DNA from: Cytobacillus massiliigabonensis
GTDB taxonomy: Bacteria > Bacillota > Bacilli > Bacillales > Cytobacillaceae
Direction of reading: 5' to 3'
Assembly: GCF_900199725.1 (NCBI RefSeq)
Contig: NZ_LT904903.1
Location: forward strand, 970,353-1,034,352
DNA length: 64,000 nucleotides
The notes beneath the pieces were generated by a model. The model was not told the origin of the DNA, searched no databases, and saw nothing but the letters and a program-made list of their open reading frames with translations. Positions 52,099 to 60,328 of this stretch are shown piece after piece; the stretch's first letter is position 1, and each line of letters opens with the position of its first letter. The position numbers and the translations under genes were made by a program.

Positions 52099-52602
52099 AT
52101 GAAATGGTGGAAAACTCCTCAAGCAGCGGTAGCGTGGACAATTTTACGAATTTGGCTAGGTATACAATGGATTCAAGGTGGATGGCATAAGGTAGTTGAT
52201 GGCTTTGATGCCAGTGGATTTATGCAAGGCGCCATTGCAAAAGCAGCTGGTGAAAATCCCGCAGTGCAAGGGTGGTATGCCGGATTTCTAGAAAACTTCG
52301 CACTGCCGAATGCTGATCTATTTAGCACATTAGTTGCATACGGCGAAGTTCTAGTAGGAATTGGGCTAATCCTTGGCGCAGCAACTATTCCAGCATTAAT
52401 TGCAGGGGCATTTATGAATCTTAACTTCTTATTAGCAGGAACTGTCAGCACTAATCCGATCCTTTATACAGCAGCAATTATCCTACTATTTACAGGCAGC
52501 GGAGCATACTTCTGGGGTGTTGACCGCTTTGCCATCCCATATGTGAAAAACCTTATTGGAAAGCGTGGAAATGAAGCAGATAATGCAGCACAAAATCACT
52601 AA
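52099..52602 (+). CDS. DoxX-family membrane protein
   Basis: 167 residues with four spans (AVAWTILRIWLGIQWIQGGW, TLVAYGEVLVGIGLILGAA, IPALIAGAFMNLNFLLAG, ILYTAAIILLFTGSGAYFWG). The GWHKVVDGF stretch after the first span is typical of DoxX/DoxD proteins (thiosulfate:quinone oxidoreductase-type subunits), which may feed electrons to the quinone pool. TTGGAGAT precedes ATG 52099. A Rex/Fnr-type site 30 bp upstream ties it to redox or oxygen state. Single-gene unit. Confidence 0.85.
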   Translation: MKWWKTPQAAVAWTILRIWLGIQWIQGGWHKVVDGFDASGFMQGAIAKAAGENPAVQGWYAGFLENFALPNADLFSTLVAYGEVLVGIGLILGAATIPALIAGAFMNLNFLLAGTVSTNPILYTAAIILLFTGSGAYFWGVDRFAIPYVKNLIGKRGNEADNAAQNH

Positions 52603-52607
52603 TATAT

Positions 52608-52648
52608 AAAGAAGCAAGCTCCTCGTAAAGGGAACTTGCTTCTTTTTT
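52608..52648 (+). terminator. Intrinsic terminator
   Basis: AAGAAGCAAG pairs with CTTGCTTCTT across a partly paired loop, followed by a T-run. Confidence 0.82.
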
Positions 52649-52655
52649 ATTGTAC

Positions 52656-52847
52656 TTAACTTCTTCTTTGCTTTCCTTTAACTCTTTGATTGGCAGCGTT
52701 GGCACGAGCTTGTGCTTCTAAATCCGCTTGATCAGCTAGCTCAGCTGAATACTCTTCATCAATACCATCAGATTTCATATTTTGTGGAACTTGTGGAAGC
52801 GATGCTTTGTTTTTATCCCGAGATCTTTGTCCGCGTGAACGGCCCAT
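52656..52847 (-). CDS. yfhD: YfhD-family small protein
   Basis: 63 residues, highly charged: MGRSRGQRSRDKNKASLPQVP (opening motif RDKNKASLPQVP), then EEYSAELADQADLEAQARANAANQR (key part EYSAELADQADLEA). This matches the B. subtilis YfhD family in length and order. Likely cytoplasmic or spore-associated; function unknown. An upstream TTG (52865) is in frame, but AAGGGAG favours the ATG at 52847. It begins the conserved yfhD-yfhE-yfhF-recX block. Confidence 0.82.
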   Translation of the reverse strand: MGRSRGQRSRDKNKASLPQVPQNMKSDGIDEEYSAELADQADLEAQARANAANQRVKGKQRRS

Positions 52848-52863
52848 TGTAAAAACTCCCTTC

Positions 52864-52910
52864 AAAAATAAAAGTACGGAATGCTCAACAATTCCGTACT
52901 TTTATTTTTT
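52864..52910. terminator. Strong bidirectional terminator
   Basis: AAAATAAAAGTACGGAAT and its full complement enclose a short loop, with A-run and T-run on either side, between yfhE and yfhD. Confidence 0.8.
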
Positions 52911-52938
52911 CCGTAAAAAATGACTCTATGATTGGAAA

Positions 52939-53064
52939 TTAATGTTTTGTATTTCTGTCAACATACCCGCCTGCACGATCAGCCCGCTGAAATTCACGTG
53001 CGTAATTAACCTCTTGCATGCTTGATAATGTTCGTTTCTTTTTATCCTTTGTTTTTTTATCCAC
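52939..53064 (-). CDS. yfhE: YfhE-family small protein
   Basis: 41 residues, too short for most gene callers. The minus strand reads from GTG 53064: DKKTKDKKKRTLSSMQEVNY, then AREFQRADRAGGYVDRNTKH and stop. TLSS-QEV-Y-REF-RAD-AGG is the YfhE pattern. GGAAAGGATGA provides a ribosome site; an ATG at 53073 lies too close to it. Position between yfhD and yfhF supports the assignment. Function unknown; basic N-terminus may bind nucleic acid. Confidence 0.78.
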   Translation of the reverse strand: MDKKTKDKKKRTLSSMQEVNYAREFQRADRAGGYVDRNTKH

Positions 53065-53144
53065 TGCGATCATCCTTTCCAAATAAGGTTTTTGTCACAT
53101 CTTCCTTATTTTTCCCTTTCTAAATAAGAATGATACTTTAAATA

Positions 53145-54047
53145 TTAATAAATATCCTCTAATGCAATGGGTAAGTCTTCGAATAAAAATGGGTATCCAT
53201 GTGCTAAAAGCTTTTGTGGCCGAACTTTTTGTCCTTCAAGTACGAGAATACTCATTTCTCCAAGTGCCATTTTTATGGCAAATTGTGGTGCTGGCATCCA
53301 ATGAGGACGATGTAAAACCTTTCCGAGCGTCTGACCAAATTCTTTCATCCGTACTGGATTTGGCGCAGTGAAGTTAATAGGCCCTTTCAATTGTCTATTT
53401 ACAGCGGCAAACAGTATGCCATCTACGACATCCTTAAGATGGATCCATGAAACCCATTGCTTTCCTGATCCTACAGTGCCTCCAGCAAAGGCTTTATATG
53501 GCATGGCCATTCGCGGCAAGGCTCCATCTTTATCATCAAGAATAATGCCAAATCGGCAATAAACTGTTCGAATGTTTAAATCCTCGGCTTTACTGGCAGC
53601 TGCTTCCCATTGCTGAACCGTTCGTGCAAGAAAATCAGTGCCTGCCCCACTAGAGTCTTCTGTGAAGGTTTCCGAATCTGATATGCCGTAAATGCCGACC
53701 GCACTCGCCTGTATGAGGACATCAGGCTTTTTTTGAAGCCTGCTTAATATTTTTACAGCTTCATTTGCCGCTGAAATCCTGCTTTCTAAAATTTTTTTCT
53801 TCCGATTTTCTGACCATCTGCCGCTATTAATTGATTCGCCTGCAAGATTTATGAAGATATCCACACCTTCTAAGATTTCCCATGGCCGGTCTCCATCATT
53901 TAACCACTGAACATATGTTATCTGTTTTTTATTCTCCTTTGCATCCATTTTTCTTGTTAAAATATATACGTCATGTCCATTCTGAACAAATTTCTTCGTT
54001 AACGCACGACCGACAAAACCTGTGCCACCGGTCACTGCTATTTTCAT
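53145..54047 (-). CDS. yfhF: NAD-dependent epimerase-like protein (SDR39U1/YfhF family)
   Basis: 300 residues of the extended SDR type. Motifs are VTGGTGFVGRALTKKF (cofactor loop), INLAGESINSGRW, and a C-terminal FTAPNPVRMKEFGQTLGKVLHRP typical of the TIGR01777 family. The function is unknown in all family members, though it resembles sugar-nucleotide epimerases. AGGAGG-type site precedes the ATG. It is divergent from recX, as in B. subtilis. Confidence 0.9.
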   Translation of the reverse strand: MKIAVTGGTGFVGRALTKKFVQNGHDVYILTRKMDAKENKKQITYVQWLNDGDRPWEILEGVDIFINLAGESINSGRWSENRKKKILESRISAANEAVKILSRLQKKPDVLIQASAVGIYGISDSETFTEDSSGAGTDFLARTVQQWEAAASKAEDLNIRTVYCRFGIILDDKDGALPRMAMPYKAFAGGTVGSGKQWVSWIHLKDVVDGILFAAVNRQLKGPINFTAPNPVRMKEFGQTLGKVLHRPHWMPAPQFAIKMALGEMSILVLEGQKVRPQKLLAHGYPFLFEDLPIALEDIY

Positions 54048-54152
54048 TTCTATTCCTCCTTGAAGTTTTCGATTTATTTGTTTATATATTTTCGATAGAT
54101 TAAGCCAGAAACCCTTTTACAAATGTGATACATTAATGGGGAGGTGAGGAAA

Positions 54153-54950
54153 ATGCCTACGATAACAAGAATTACAGTACAGCAGAAAAAGACGGATCGA
54201 TATAACATTTTTTTAGACGAAAAATATGCTTTTAGTGTGGATGAGGATGTGTTAATTAAGCATCAGCTCAAAAAAGGGATGGAGCTGGATGAATTTTCGC
54301 TTTCAGAAATTGCCTATCAGGATGATATTAGGAAGTCCTACAACTTAGCGATTCAATATTTAGCCAGAAGAATGCGGTCTGAAGCTGAAGTTCGAAAAGC
54401 GCTAAAGGATAAAGAAGTCGATGAAAGCATCATTCAAGAGGTGATTCATAAATTATTTGAGTACAGTTTTTTAAATGATGAAGAATTTGCGATTGCTTTT
54501 GTACGAACTGCGATGAATACGACTGATAAGGGGACAGACTTGATTCGCAGAGAATTAAAAGAGAAGGGGATTTCGGAAAATATCCTAGAACGTGCGCTGA
54601 AGGAATATCCATTTGAGCAAGAATTAGATACAGCGATTAAGCTTTGCGAGAAGTTTGTCCAAAAAAACACACGAGATTCCTCAAGAGTCATGAAACAGAA
54701 GCTAGAACAAATGCTTTTCAGAAAGGGTTTTTCTTTAAGCATCATTCAGACTGCTCTATCTGAATTGGACATGGAAAAAGCGGAGGATGAGGAATTGGCA
54801 GCCTTGCGCAAACATGCAGAAAAAGCCCATCGTAAATATGCCAGCCTAGAAGGCTTTGAATATGAACAGAAAATGAAACAAACGCTATTCCGAAAAGGCT
54901 TTGCATTTGAACTGATTGAACAGGTCTTATCTGAATATAAAGAAACATAA
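54153..54950 (+). CDS. recX: RecX, modulator of RecA
   Basis: 265 residues. The three-helix RecX repeats are recognisable: YLARRMRSEAEVRKALKDKEV, then FLNDEEFAIAFVRT (key part LNDEEFA), LIRRELKEKGI, and two repeats of MKQ-LFRKGF near the C-terminus. It binds RecA filaments and limits recombination. GGGGAGGTGA supports ATG 54153; GTG 54144 is part of that site. The length equals the long Bacillus RecX. Ends in a hairpin overlapping the stop. Confidence 0.92.
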   Translation: MPTITRITVQQKKTDRYNIFLDEKYAFSVDEDVLIKHQLKKGMELDEFSLSEIAYQDDIRKSYNLAIQYLARRMRSEAEVRKALKDKEVDESIIQEVIHKLFEYSFLNDEEFAIAFVRTAMNTTDKGTDLIRRELKEKGISENILERALKEYPFEQELDTAIKLCEKFVQKNTRDSSRVMKQKLEQMLFRKGFSLSIIQTALSELDMEKAEDEELAALRKHAEKAHRKYASLEGFEYEQKMKQTLFRKGFAFELIEQVLSEYKET

Positions 54951-54977
54951 AATCACATGCTGTGCCATGTGATTTTA
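54948..54977. terminator. Bidirectional terminator
   Basis: TAAAATCACATG and its complement CATGTGATTTTA around CTGTGC; overlaps the recX stop codon and faces the minus-strand SDR gene. Confidence 0.7.
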
Positions 54978-54988
54978 TGTTTGAAAAA

Positions 54989-55663
54989 CTACTTATCCGA
55001 TTCAATAATAATTTTATCCTTTTCGATATTCGCTAAAATGATATCTGCAATTTCAGCAGGAGATCGAAGCCTGGATTTGTCTGTAATAAAGTTATTATGA
55101 TCCCAAAATGGTGTGTCCATTCCGCCCATGTAGACCGCTTTTATATTTACACCTGTCTGCGAATACTCAATCTGTAAGCTTTCAGTAAATCCTCGAACAG
55201 CAAATTTACTCGCAGCATATCCGGATTCATTTTTCTTTCCGCGAAGACCAGCAGTTGAAATAATATTCATTACGAATCCTTCGTTATTTTTTACAAGGTA
55301 TGGCATGACTGCCTGTGATATATAGATGGTTCCTAATACATTTATGCGAAACATTTCCTCTATTTCAGCATGAGGCATTTGTTCAAAAGGACCAAAATGA
55401 CCAATGCCAGCATTGTTGATTACACCGTAGATGCTGAAATCTTCTGCTGCTTTCCTCATGAATGTCTGGATTTCTAAAGGGCTGCTAATATCTACAGCAA
55501 AGGAGTCAGCCTGCCTATTTTCAGCCTGGATTTGTGCTTCAACATCCTTCAACTTTTTTAATGTTCTTCCGATTAACAGAAGATGATATCCCTGTCTGCT
55601 ATATCGTATAGCCAGCTCTTTTCCTAAACCAGATCCTGCGCCGGTGATGATAATCGATTTCAT
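54989..55663 (-). CDS. Short-chain dehydrogenase/reductase
   Basis: 224 residues. TGAGSGLGKELA cofactor loop, NNAGIGHFGP, ISTAGLRG with the catalytic Ser and YAASK. The C-terminus is short. It looks like the DltE/YqjQ-type membrane-lipid-related SDR group, but no substrate can be assigned. It interrupts the usual yfh gene order between recX and yfhH, so it may be an insertion. AAGGAG precedes the ATG. Confidence 0.85.
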   Translation of the reverse strand: MKSIIITGAGSGLGKELAIRYSRQGYHLLLIGRTLKKLKDVEAQIQAENRQADSFAVDISSPLEIQTFMRKAAEDFSIYGVINNAGIGHFGPFEQMPHAEIEEMFRINVLGTIYISQAVMPYLVKNNEGFVMNIISTAGLRGKKNESGYAASKFAVRGFTESLQIEYSQTGVNIKAVYMGGMDTPFWDHNNFITDKSRLRSPAEIADIILANIEKDKIIIESDK

Positions 55664-55810
55664 TTGTATTCTCCTTTATGTAAATAACTTAATGCTTTTC
55701 TAAGCGCTCACAATTCAATATACTTAATATGTCCATTTCAAGTATATAGTGAGCATTTTTGCACTTTTAATGTTACACCGATAAGAAAAAGTTGGGAAGG
55801 GTGAAGGATC

Positions 55811-56125
55811 ATGCCAGAAAAGAGATATAGTGAAATGTCAAAATATGAGCTGCAGCAGGAGATAGCACGTTTAAATGAAAAGGCAAGAAAAGCAGAACAA
55901 ATGGGGATGGTTAATGAGTTTGCTGTGATGGAAAGAAAGGCAGTTATGGCAAAATCCTATTTATTAAATCCAGATGATTATAAACCAGGAGAGCTATATG
56001 AAATTGAAGGCGATCCAGGCTCCTATTTTAAAATCGACTATATGAACGGTGTCTTTGCGTGGGGCTTCCGCCTAAATGGGGATAAAGCGGAAGAAGCGAT
56101 CCCGATCTCAATGTTGAAAAAGTAA
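55811..56125 (+). CDS. yfhH: YfhH-family protein (DUF1811)
   Basis: 104 residues. N-terminal helices (KRYSEMSKYELQQEIARLNEKA, key part MSKYELQQEI) and a small C-terminal barrel (GELYEIEGDPGSYFKIDYMNGVFAWGFR, key part FKIDYMNGVFAWGFR). This matches YfhH, whose structure is known but whose function is not. GGGAAGGGTGA precedes the ATG. Its place after recX is conserved. Terminator follows. Confidence 0.88.
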   Translation: MPEKRYSEMSKYELQQEIARLNEKARKAEQMGMVNEFAVMERKAVMAKSYLLNPDDYKPGELYEIEGDPGSYFKIDYMNGVFAWGFRLNGDKAEEAIPISMLKK

Positions 56126-56155
56126 AGAAAGAGGATGTTGATCCTCTTTCTCACT
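56126..56155 (+). terminator. Intrinsic terminator
   Basis: AGAAAGAGGAT and ATCCTCTTTCT enclose GTTG. T-run weak (ACTTTT). Confidence 0.7.
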
Positions 56156-56162
56156 TTTGAAG

Positions 56163-56306
56163 TTATGACCTTTTTCTCGTTTGTGCTTCTAATATAACTA
56201 GGTTTTGGGATAGCTGAGTTTCTCCATTTATTTGCGAGTGTGCATGCTTTGGCCTAAAATTTGGTGCATTGAATTTTGTATGGAAGAAGTTTTTTGGTTT
56301 TCCCAT
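56163..56306 (-). CDS. YpzG-like small protein
   Basis: 47 residues on minus from ATG 56306 to TAA 56163. It reads GKPKNFFHTKFNAPNFRPKH, then HSQINGETQLSQNLVILEAQ and TRKRS. The RPKHAxSQxNGET and TRKRS parts resemble the YpzG family of bacilli. GGAGGG lies upstream. It is too short for most gene callers. Its neighbour sspK and the spore-related location suggest possible forespore expression; function unknown. Confidence 0.75.
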   Translation of the reverse strand: MGKPKNFFHTKFNAPNFRPKHAHSQINGETQLSQNLVILEAQTRKRS

Positions 56307-56336
56307 TAATCAAGCCCTCCTCGTTTTAAGCTTTGG

Positions 56337-56507
56337 TTAAAAATCAGGCGTATCACTGTCTCTATTGTTTGAAGCCCGCATTCTTTCCTGCGGATGGGTA
56401 TTGATTGTCCCATTTGCTCTAAGTGAGTTGTACTCAGCCTTTGCACGGGGCTCGCCTTCAAGTTTATTATTGTTTTGGTTTGGGAAGTTCTTTGCTTTGT
56501 TTCGCAT
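56337..56507 (-). CDS. sspK: Small acid-soluble spore protein K
   Basis: 56 residues: [20 protein letters not shown], then [20 protein letters not shown] and ERMRASN. The MRNKAK-FPNQ start and PQERMRAS segment match B. subtilis SspK. AGGAGGTG is 6 nt before ATG 56507; an earlier ATG at 56534 precedes that site. It is packed into dormant spores and is expected to be under SigG; I could not define the promoter. It sits between ypzG-like and yfhJ genes. Confidence 0.9.
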   Translation of the reverse strand: MRNKAKNFPNQNNNKLEGEPRAKAEYNSLRANGTINTHPQERMRASNNRDSDTPDF

Positions 56508-56626
56508 ATACGCACCTCCTGGACCTTCATTCATAACCGTGAAAACATAAATGCTCTCACGTAAATATAGTATTTGCTGTTTTTAAAAAGGTATGATGGA
56601 TTGTTATTGGAAATGAGGTGAAAGAA

Positions 56627-56896
56627 ATGAATGATAACCAGAAAAGATTATACGAACGCTTGCTTGAATTAAATGATCAGCTTTCAGCAAATCAAGCTCA
56701 AACATGGGTTGAGCTTTTATGGGAGGATTTCGAGGCAACATATGCTAAAGCAGGCAGAGAGTATAAAGGGAGCGAGATGACTGAAAAGGTAGTTAGTCAA
56801 TGGATTGAGCATTATGGAGACAAGCTCCATGAATTTGTGGCTAATAATCCGAAGTATAAGCATTTACTTACAGAGGATCAAAGCAAGCTGCATTAA
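56627..56896 (+). CDS. yfhJ: YfhJ-family protein (WVELL domain)
   Basis: 89 residues. The family-defining AQTWVELLWEDFEATYAKAG is at residues ~20-40, and VVSQWIEHYGDKLHEF follows. GAGGTGAAAG supports ATG 56627; GTG 56618 belongs to the ribosome site. Helical, cytoplasmic, function unknown. Order yfhH-sspK-yfhJ differs slightly from B. subtilis, where yfhJ precedes sspK. Confidence 0.88.
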   Translation: MNDNQKRLYERLLELNDQLSANQAQTWVELLWEDFEATYAKAGREYKGSEMTEKVVSQWIEHYGDKLHEFVANNPKYKHLLTEDQSKLH

Positions 56897-56927
56897 TAAA
56901 ACAGGCTGTCTCACATGAGACAGCCTG
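56894..56927 (-). terminator. Terminator of yfhP
   Basis: CAGGCTGTCTCA and its complement (12-bp stem, 2-nt loop); on minus it is followed by TTTTATT. It can also stop yfhJ. Confidence 0.75.
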
Positions 56928-56933
56928 CTCACT

Positions 56934-57914
56934 TTAACCTGGAATGATTTCTAGCTTTTTCCGGAGCTTTTCTTCACTAAAAATCCATCCCGTATACGAT
57001 GTTAATATCTCTAGCTGATGGTCTAATTGGACGACTGCAACGAAGGGATAATAATCATTGCTGCGATAACGAAGATCGATGAAACGAACTTCATAATAGT
57101 CATCATACTCATCAATTTCCCAGCGATAGACTGGTGAAAAAGATAAAAAGGCAGATAAATTTTTGTCCTTTTTTGCCGCCTCTAATACGGGTGTTTCCGG
57201 TACGGGAACGCGATTAAATTGATCTAAAATAGTCACGCTGCTGTCGATCGCTCGCCCGACAAAAAATTGATGCTTATTCATCACAGCAATACGCCACTGC
57301 TTATATTTCATTGTTGGAGCAATGATAATTTCAGTTGCATCAGGAATCATTTTTTTAACTTCCTTCATTACTTTACGCTGTGCAACAAAACGTAGGATAT
57401 AATAGATAAATAAAATGACGTAAATCGAAATAAATGTATATCCTGGATTTGCGCCTAATGCCCAAATGAGCAGACCGATAATATGAATCCCAAAAATATA
57501 CGGATCAAATGTGTTTATGACACCTAGTGCGACCCACTTTGAAGAAAAAGGCCGTAACGCTTGCGTTCCATATGCATTAAAGATATCGACAAATACATGC
57601 AGAAAAACAGCTATAAAGGTCCATATCCATAGATGGAGTAAATTTGTCTCAGGAAAAAACGGATATATAACCGCTGTTAAGGCAATAGGCCAAAGTAAAA
57701 CAGCTGGTATGGAGTGGGTAATCCCACGATGATTTCGTATATAAACTGCATTATTTTTCAATTTTAAAACGGTATCAATATCGGGTATTTGTGAACCGAT
57801 AATCGTTCCAATCATGACACTAGTTGTTGCAGCTGTACTTTCTGTAACTACTGGATCTAACGTTGCAATGCCTGCAAGTGCAAGTCCCATAACAATGTGT
57901 GTACCTGTGTCCAA
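56934..57914 (-). CDS. yfhP: YfhP-family metal-dependent hydrolase (membrane)
   Basis: 326 residues. The N-terminal THIVMGLALAGIA, IIGSQIPDIDTVLKL and NHRGITHSIPAVLLWP hold the conserved His/Asp metal residues of the YdjM/DUF457 group, within ~5 spans, followed by a soluble ~150-residue C-terminus. B. subtilis YfhP is of the same length and place. Its biochemical activity is unknown. GAAGGAGGTC precedes the ATG. It is divergent from mutY. Confidence 0.88.
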   Translation of the reverse strand: MDTGTHIVMGLALAGIATLDPVVTESTAATTSVMIGTIIGSQIPDIDTVLKLKNNAVYIRNHRGITHSIPAVLLWPIALTAVIYPFFPETNLLHLWIWTFIAVFLHVFVDIFNAYGTQALRPFSSKWVALGVINTFDPYIFGIHIIGLLIWALGANPGYTFISIYVILFIYYILRFVAQRKVMKEVKKMIPDATEIIIAPTMKYKQWRIAVMNKHQFFVGRAIDSSVTILDQFNRVPVPETPVLEAAKKDKNLSAFLSFSPVYRWEIDEYDDYYEVRFIDLRYRSNDYYPFVAVVQLDHQLEILTSYTGWIFSEEKLRKKLEIIPG

Positions 57915-58116
57915 GGGGAATGACCTCCTTCATTTAGAGGGTGTTCAAAAAGGGACCGAAAAATATTTATTAAATACCTTATTTATAATTTTAGCCTTAT
58001 TGCTCTTGAAACACTAGTGAAGAAAAGAGTAATTTTTAAAGAAAGATAAAAAGGAACTGTAGTTATTTTCCCAATAAACCATAATGATATCCAAAGTAAG
58101 ATGGAGGAACAAAATC

Positions 58117-59220
58117 TTGATAAAAAAAGAAATAAGCCAGTTGAACAAGATAGATATTGCAAGATTTCAGCAAGACTTAATCGGCTGGTTTGAAGCTGAA
58201 CAAAGAGATTTGCCTTGGAGAAAGGATAAGGATCCTTATAAAGTATGGGTATCTGAAATCATGCTTCAGCAAACACGTGTTGATACTGTTATACCCTATT
58301 TCCTGAATTTTATTGAACAATTTCCAACGATTGAAGCCCTTTCTGCTGCAGATGAAGAGAAGGTTTTGAAGGCATGGGAGGGACTTGGCTATTATTCAAG
58401 GGTCAGAAACCTTCAATCGGCTGTAAAAGAAGTTCACGAGAAATATGATGGAAAAGTGCCAAATGAACCTAGGGAAATCTCTTCTTTAAAAGGCGTAGGT
58501 CCATATACAGCAGGAGCAATTTTAAGCATCGCATATGGCATTCCTGAACCAGCTGTTGATGGAAATGTAATGCGGGTACTTTCAAGAATTTTATCCATTT
58601 GGGAGGATATTGCTAAAGCATCCTCGAGAAAGGTTTTTGAAGAGGCAGTAAGAAAGCTGATTTCTCACAGCAATCCTTCCTTTTTTAATCAGGCCTTAAT
58701 GGAGCTTGGTGCCTTAATTTGTACACCTACATCACCTAGCTGTTTATTATGTCCGGTTCGGGAACATTGCCATGCTTTTCATGAAGGCACAGAAAAAGAA
58801 CTGCCTGTTAAGACGAGAACGAAAAAACATCGGCATGTTCAAATTGCAGCTGCGGTACTGACAAATAACGAAGGGAAATTTCTAATTCATAAAAGACCAA
58901 GTGAAGGGCTGTTGGCAAACCTTTGGGAATTTCCAAATGTAGAAGTGCTTCTGCCCCATATCAATGAAAAAGAACAGTTAAAGGATGCAGTTAAGGAATT
59001 ATACAATACGGACATTCAAATTGAAGAGATGATTGGCCAAATTGAGCATGTGTTTTCGCATTTAACATGGAATATAAATGCATATAAGGGACAAGTTCAT
59101 TTTATGGAAAAGGAAGCAGAGGACTTAAGATTAGTAACTGCGGAGGAATTGAAAGAATTCTCTTTTTCAGTATCCCATCAAAAAATATTTCAGAAGTTTA
59201 TTGAAAGTGAAGCAGAATGA
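58117..59220 (+). CDS. mutY: Adenine DNA glycosylase
   Basis: 367 residues. It removes A opposite 8-oxoG. Features are [23 protein letters not shown] with catalytic Glu (key part [10 protein letters not shown]), the HhH motif [12 protein letters not shown], catalytic Asp in AVDGNVMRV, the iron-sulfur cluster C-x6-C-x2-C-x5-C ([17 protein letters not shown]), and a C-terminal NUDIX-like domain with FLIHKRP and [13 protein letters not shown] 58117 has GGAGG 8 nt upstream, better than ATG 58084. Order yfhP-mutY is conserved. It ends in a 12-bp-stem terminator. Confidence 0.95.
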   Translation: MIKKEISQLNKIDIARFQQDLIGWFEAEQRDLPWRKDKDPYKVWVSEIMLQQTRVDTVIPYFLNFIEQFPTIEALSAADEEKVLKAWEGLGYYSRVRNLQSAVKEVHEKYDGKVPNEPREISSLKGVGPYTAGAILSIAYGIPEPAVDGNVMRVLSRILSIWEDIAKASSRKVFEEAVRKLISHSNPSFFNQALMELGALICTPTSPSCLLCPVREHCHAFHEGTEKELPVKTRTKKHRHVQIAAAVLTNNEGKFLIHKRPSEGLLANLWEFPNVEVLLPHINEKEQLKDAVKELYNTDIQIEEMIGQIEHVFSHLTWNINAYKGQVHFMEKEAEDLRLVTAEELKEFSFSVSHQKIFQKFIESEAE

Positions 59221-59244
59221 AAAGGGTCTAACCCCTTTTCATTC
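59215..59244. terminator. Bidirectional terminator
   Basis: GAATGAAAAGGG pairs perfectly with CCCTTTTCATTC over a 6-nt loop, overlapping the ends of both convergent genes. Confidence 0.78.
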
Positions 59245-59433
59245 ATTCTTAAGATTTTTTAATCCTCCCCGATTTTGGATCTCTTCAACGATTTCTTTTT
59301 GAATCGCTTGACCTTCTGCATTCAAATAGGGGACAATTTGCTGGAAAGAGTGATGAAAGAAAGCAAGCTCATCATTTTTCCAGTCCATCTTTGACATCAT
59401 CGATAATTCAGTCATATCCCGTCCATTATACAT
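59239..59433 (-). CDS. Small protein at the yfhS position
   Basis: 64 residues from ATG 59433, with AAAGGAAG 6 nt upstream (a TTG at 59439 abuts that site). Sequence MYNGRDMTELSMMSKMDWKN and then a helical remainder (LAFFHHSFQQIVPYLNAEG, VEEIQNRGG). It lies between mutY and fabL, where B. subtilis has yfhS, but I cannot confirm homology. Cytoplasmic, helical, function unknown. Confidence 0.7.
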   Translation of the reverse strand: MYNGRDMTELSMMSKMDWKNDELAFFHHSFQQIVPYLNAEGQAIQKEIVEEIQNRGGLKNLKNE

Positions 59434-59563
59434 AAGCAACTTCCTTTCAAAATCATAGTACTCTTATTGTTGTGAACTGGATTGCTTGGTATACATGGAA
59501 AAGATAAAATAGGCAAAAGAAAGAGCAAATATTGAGATCGCTATAATAGAAAGGAATTTTTAA

Positions 59564-60313
<750 letters not shown>

Positions 60314-60328
60314 GCTTCCAGGGCAAAC

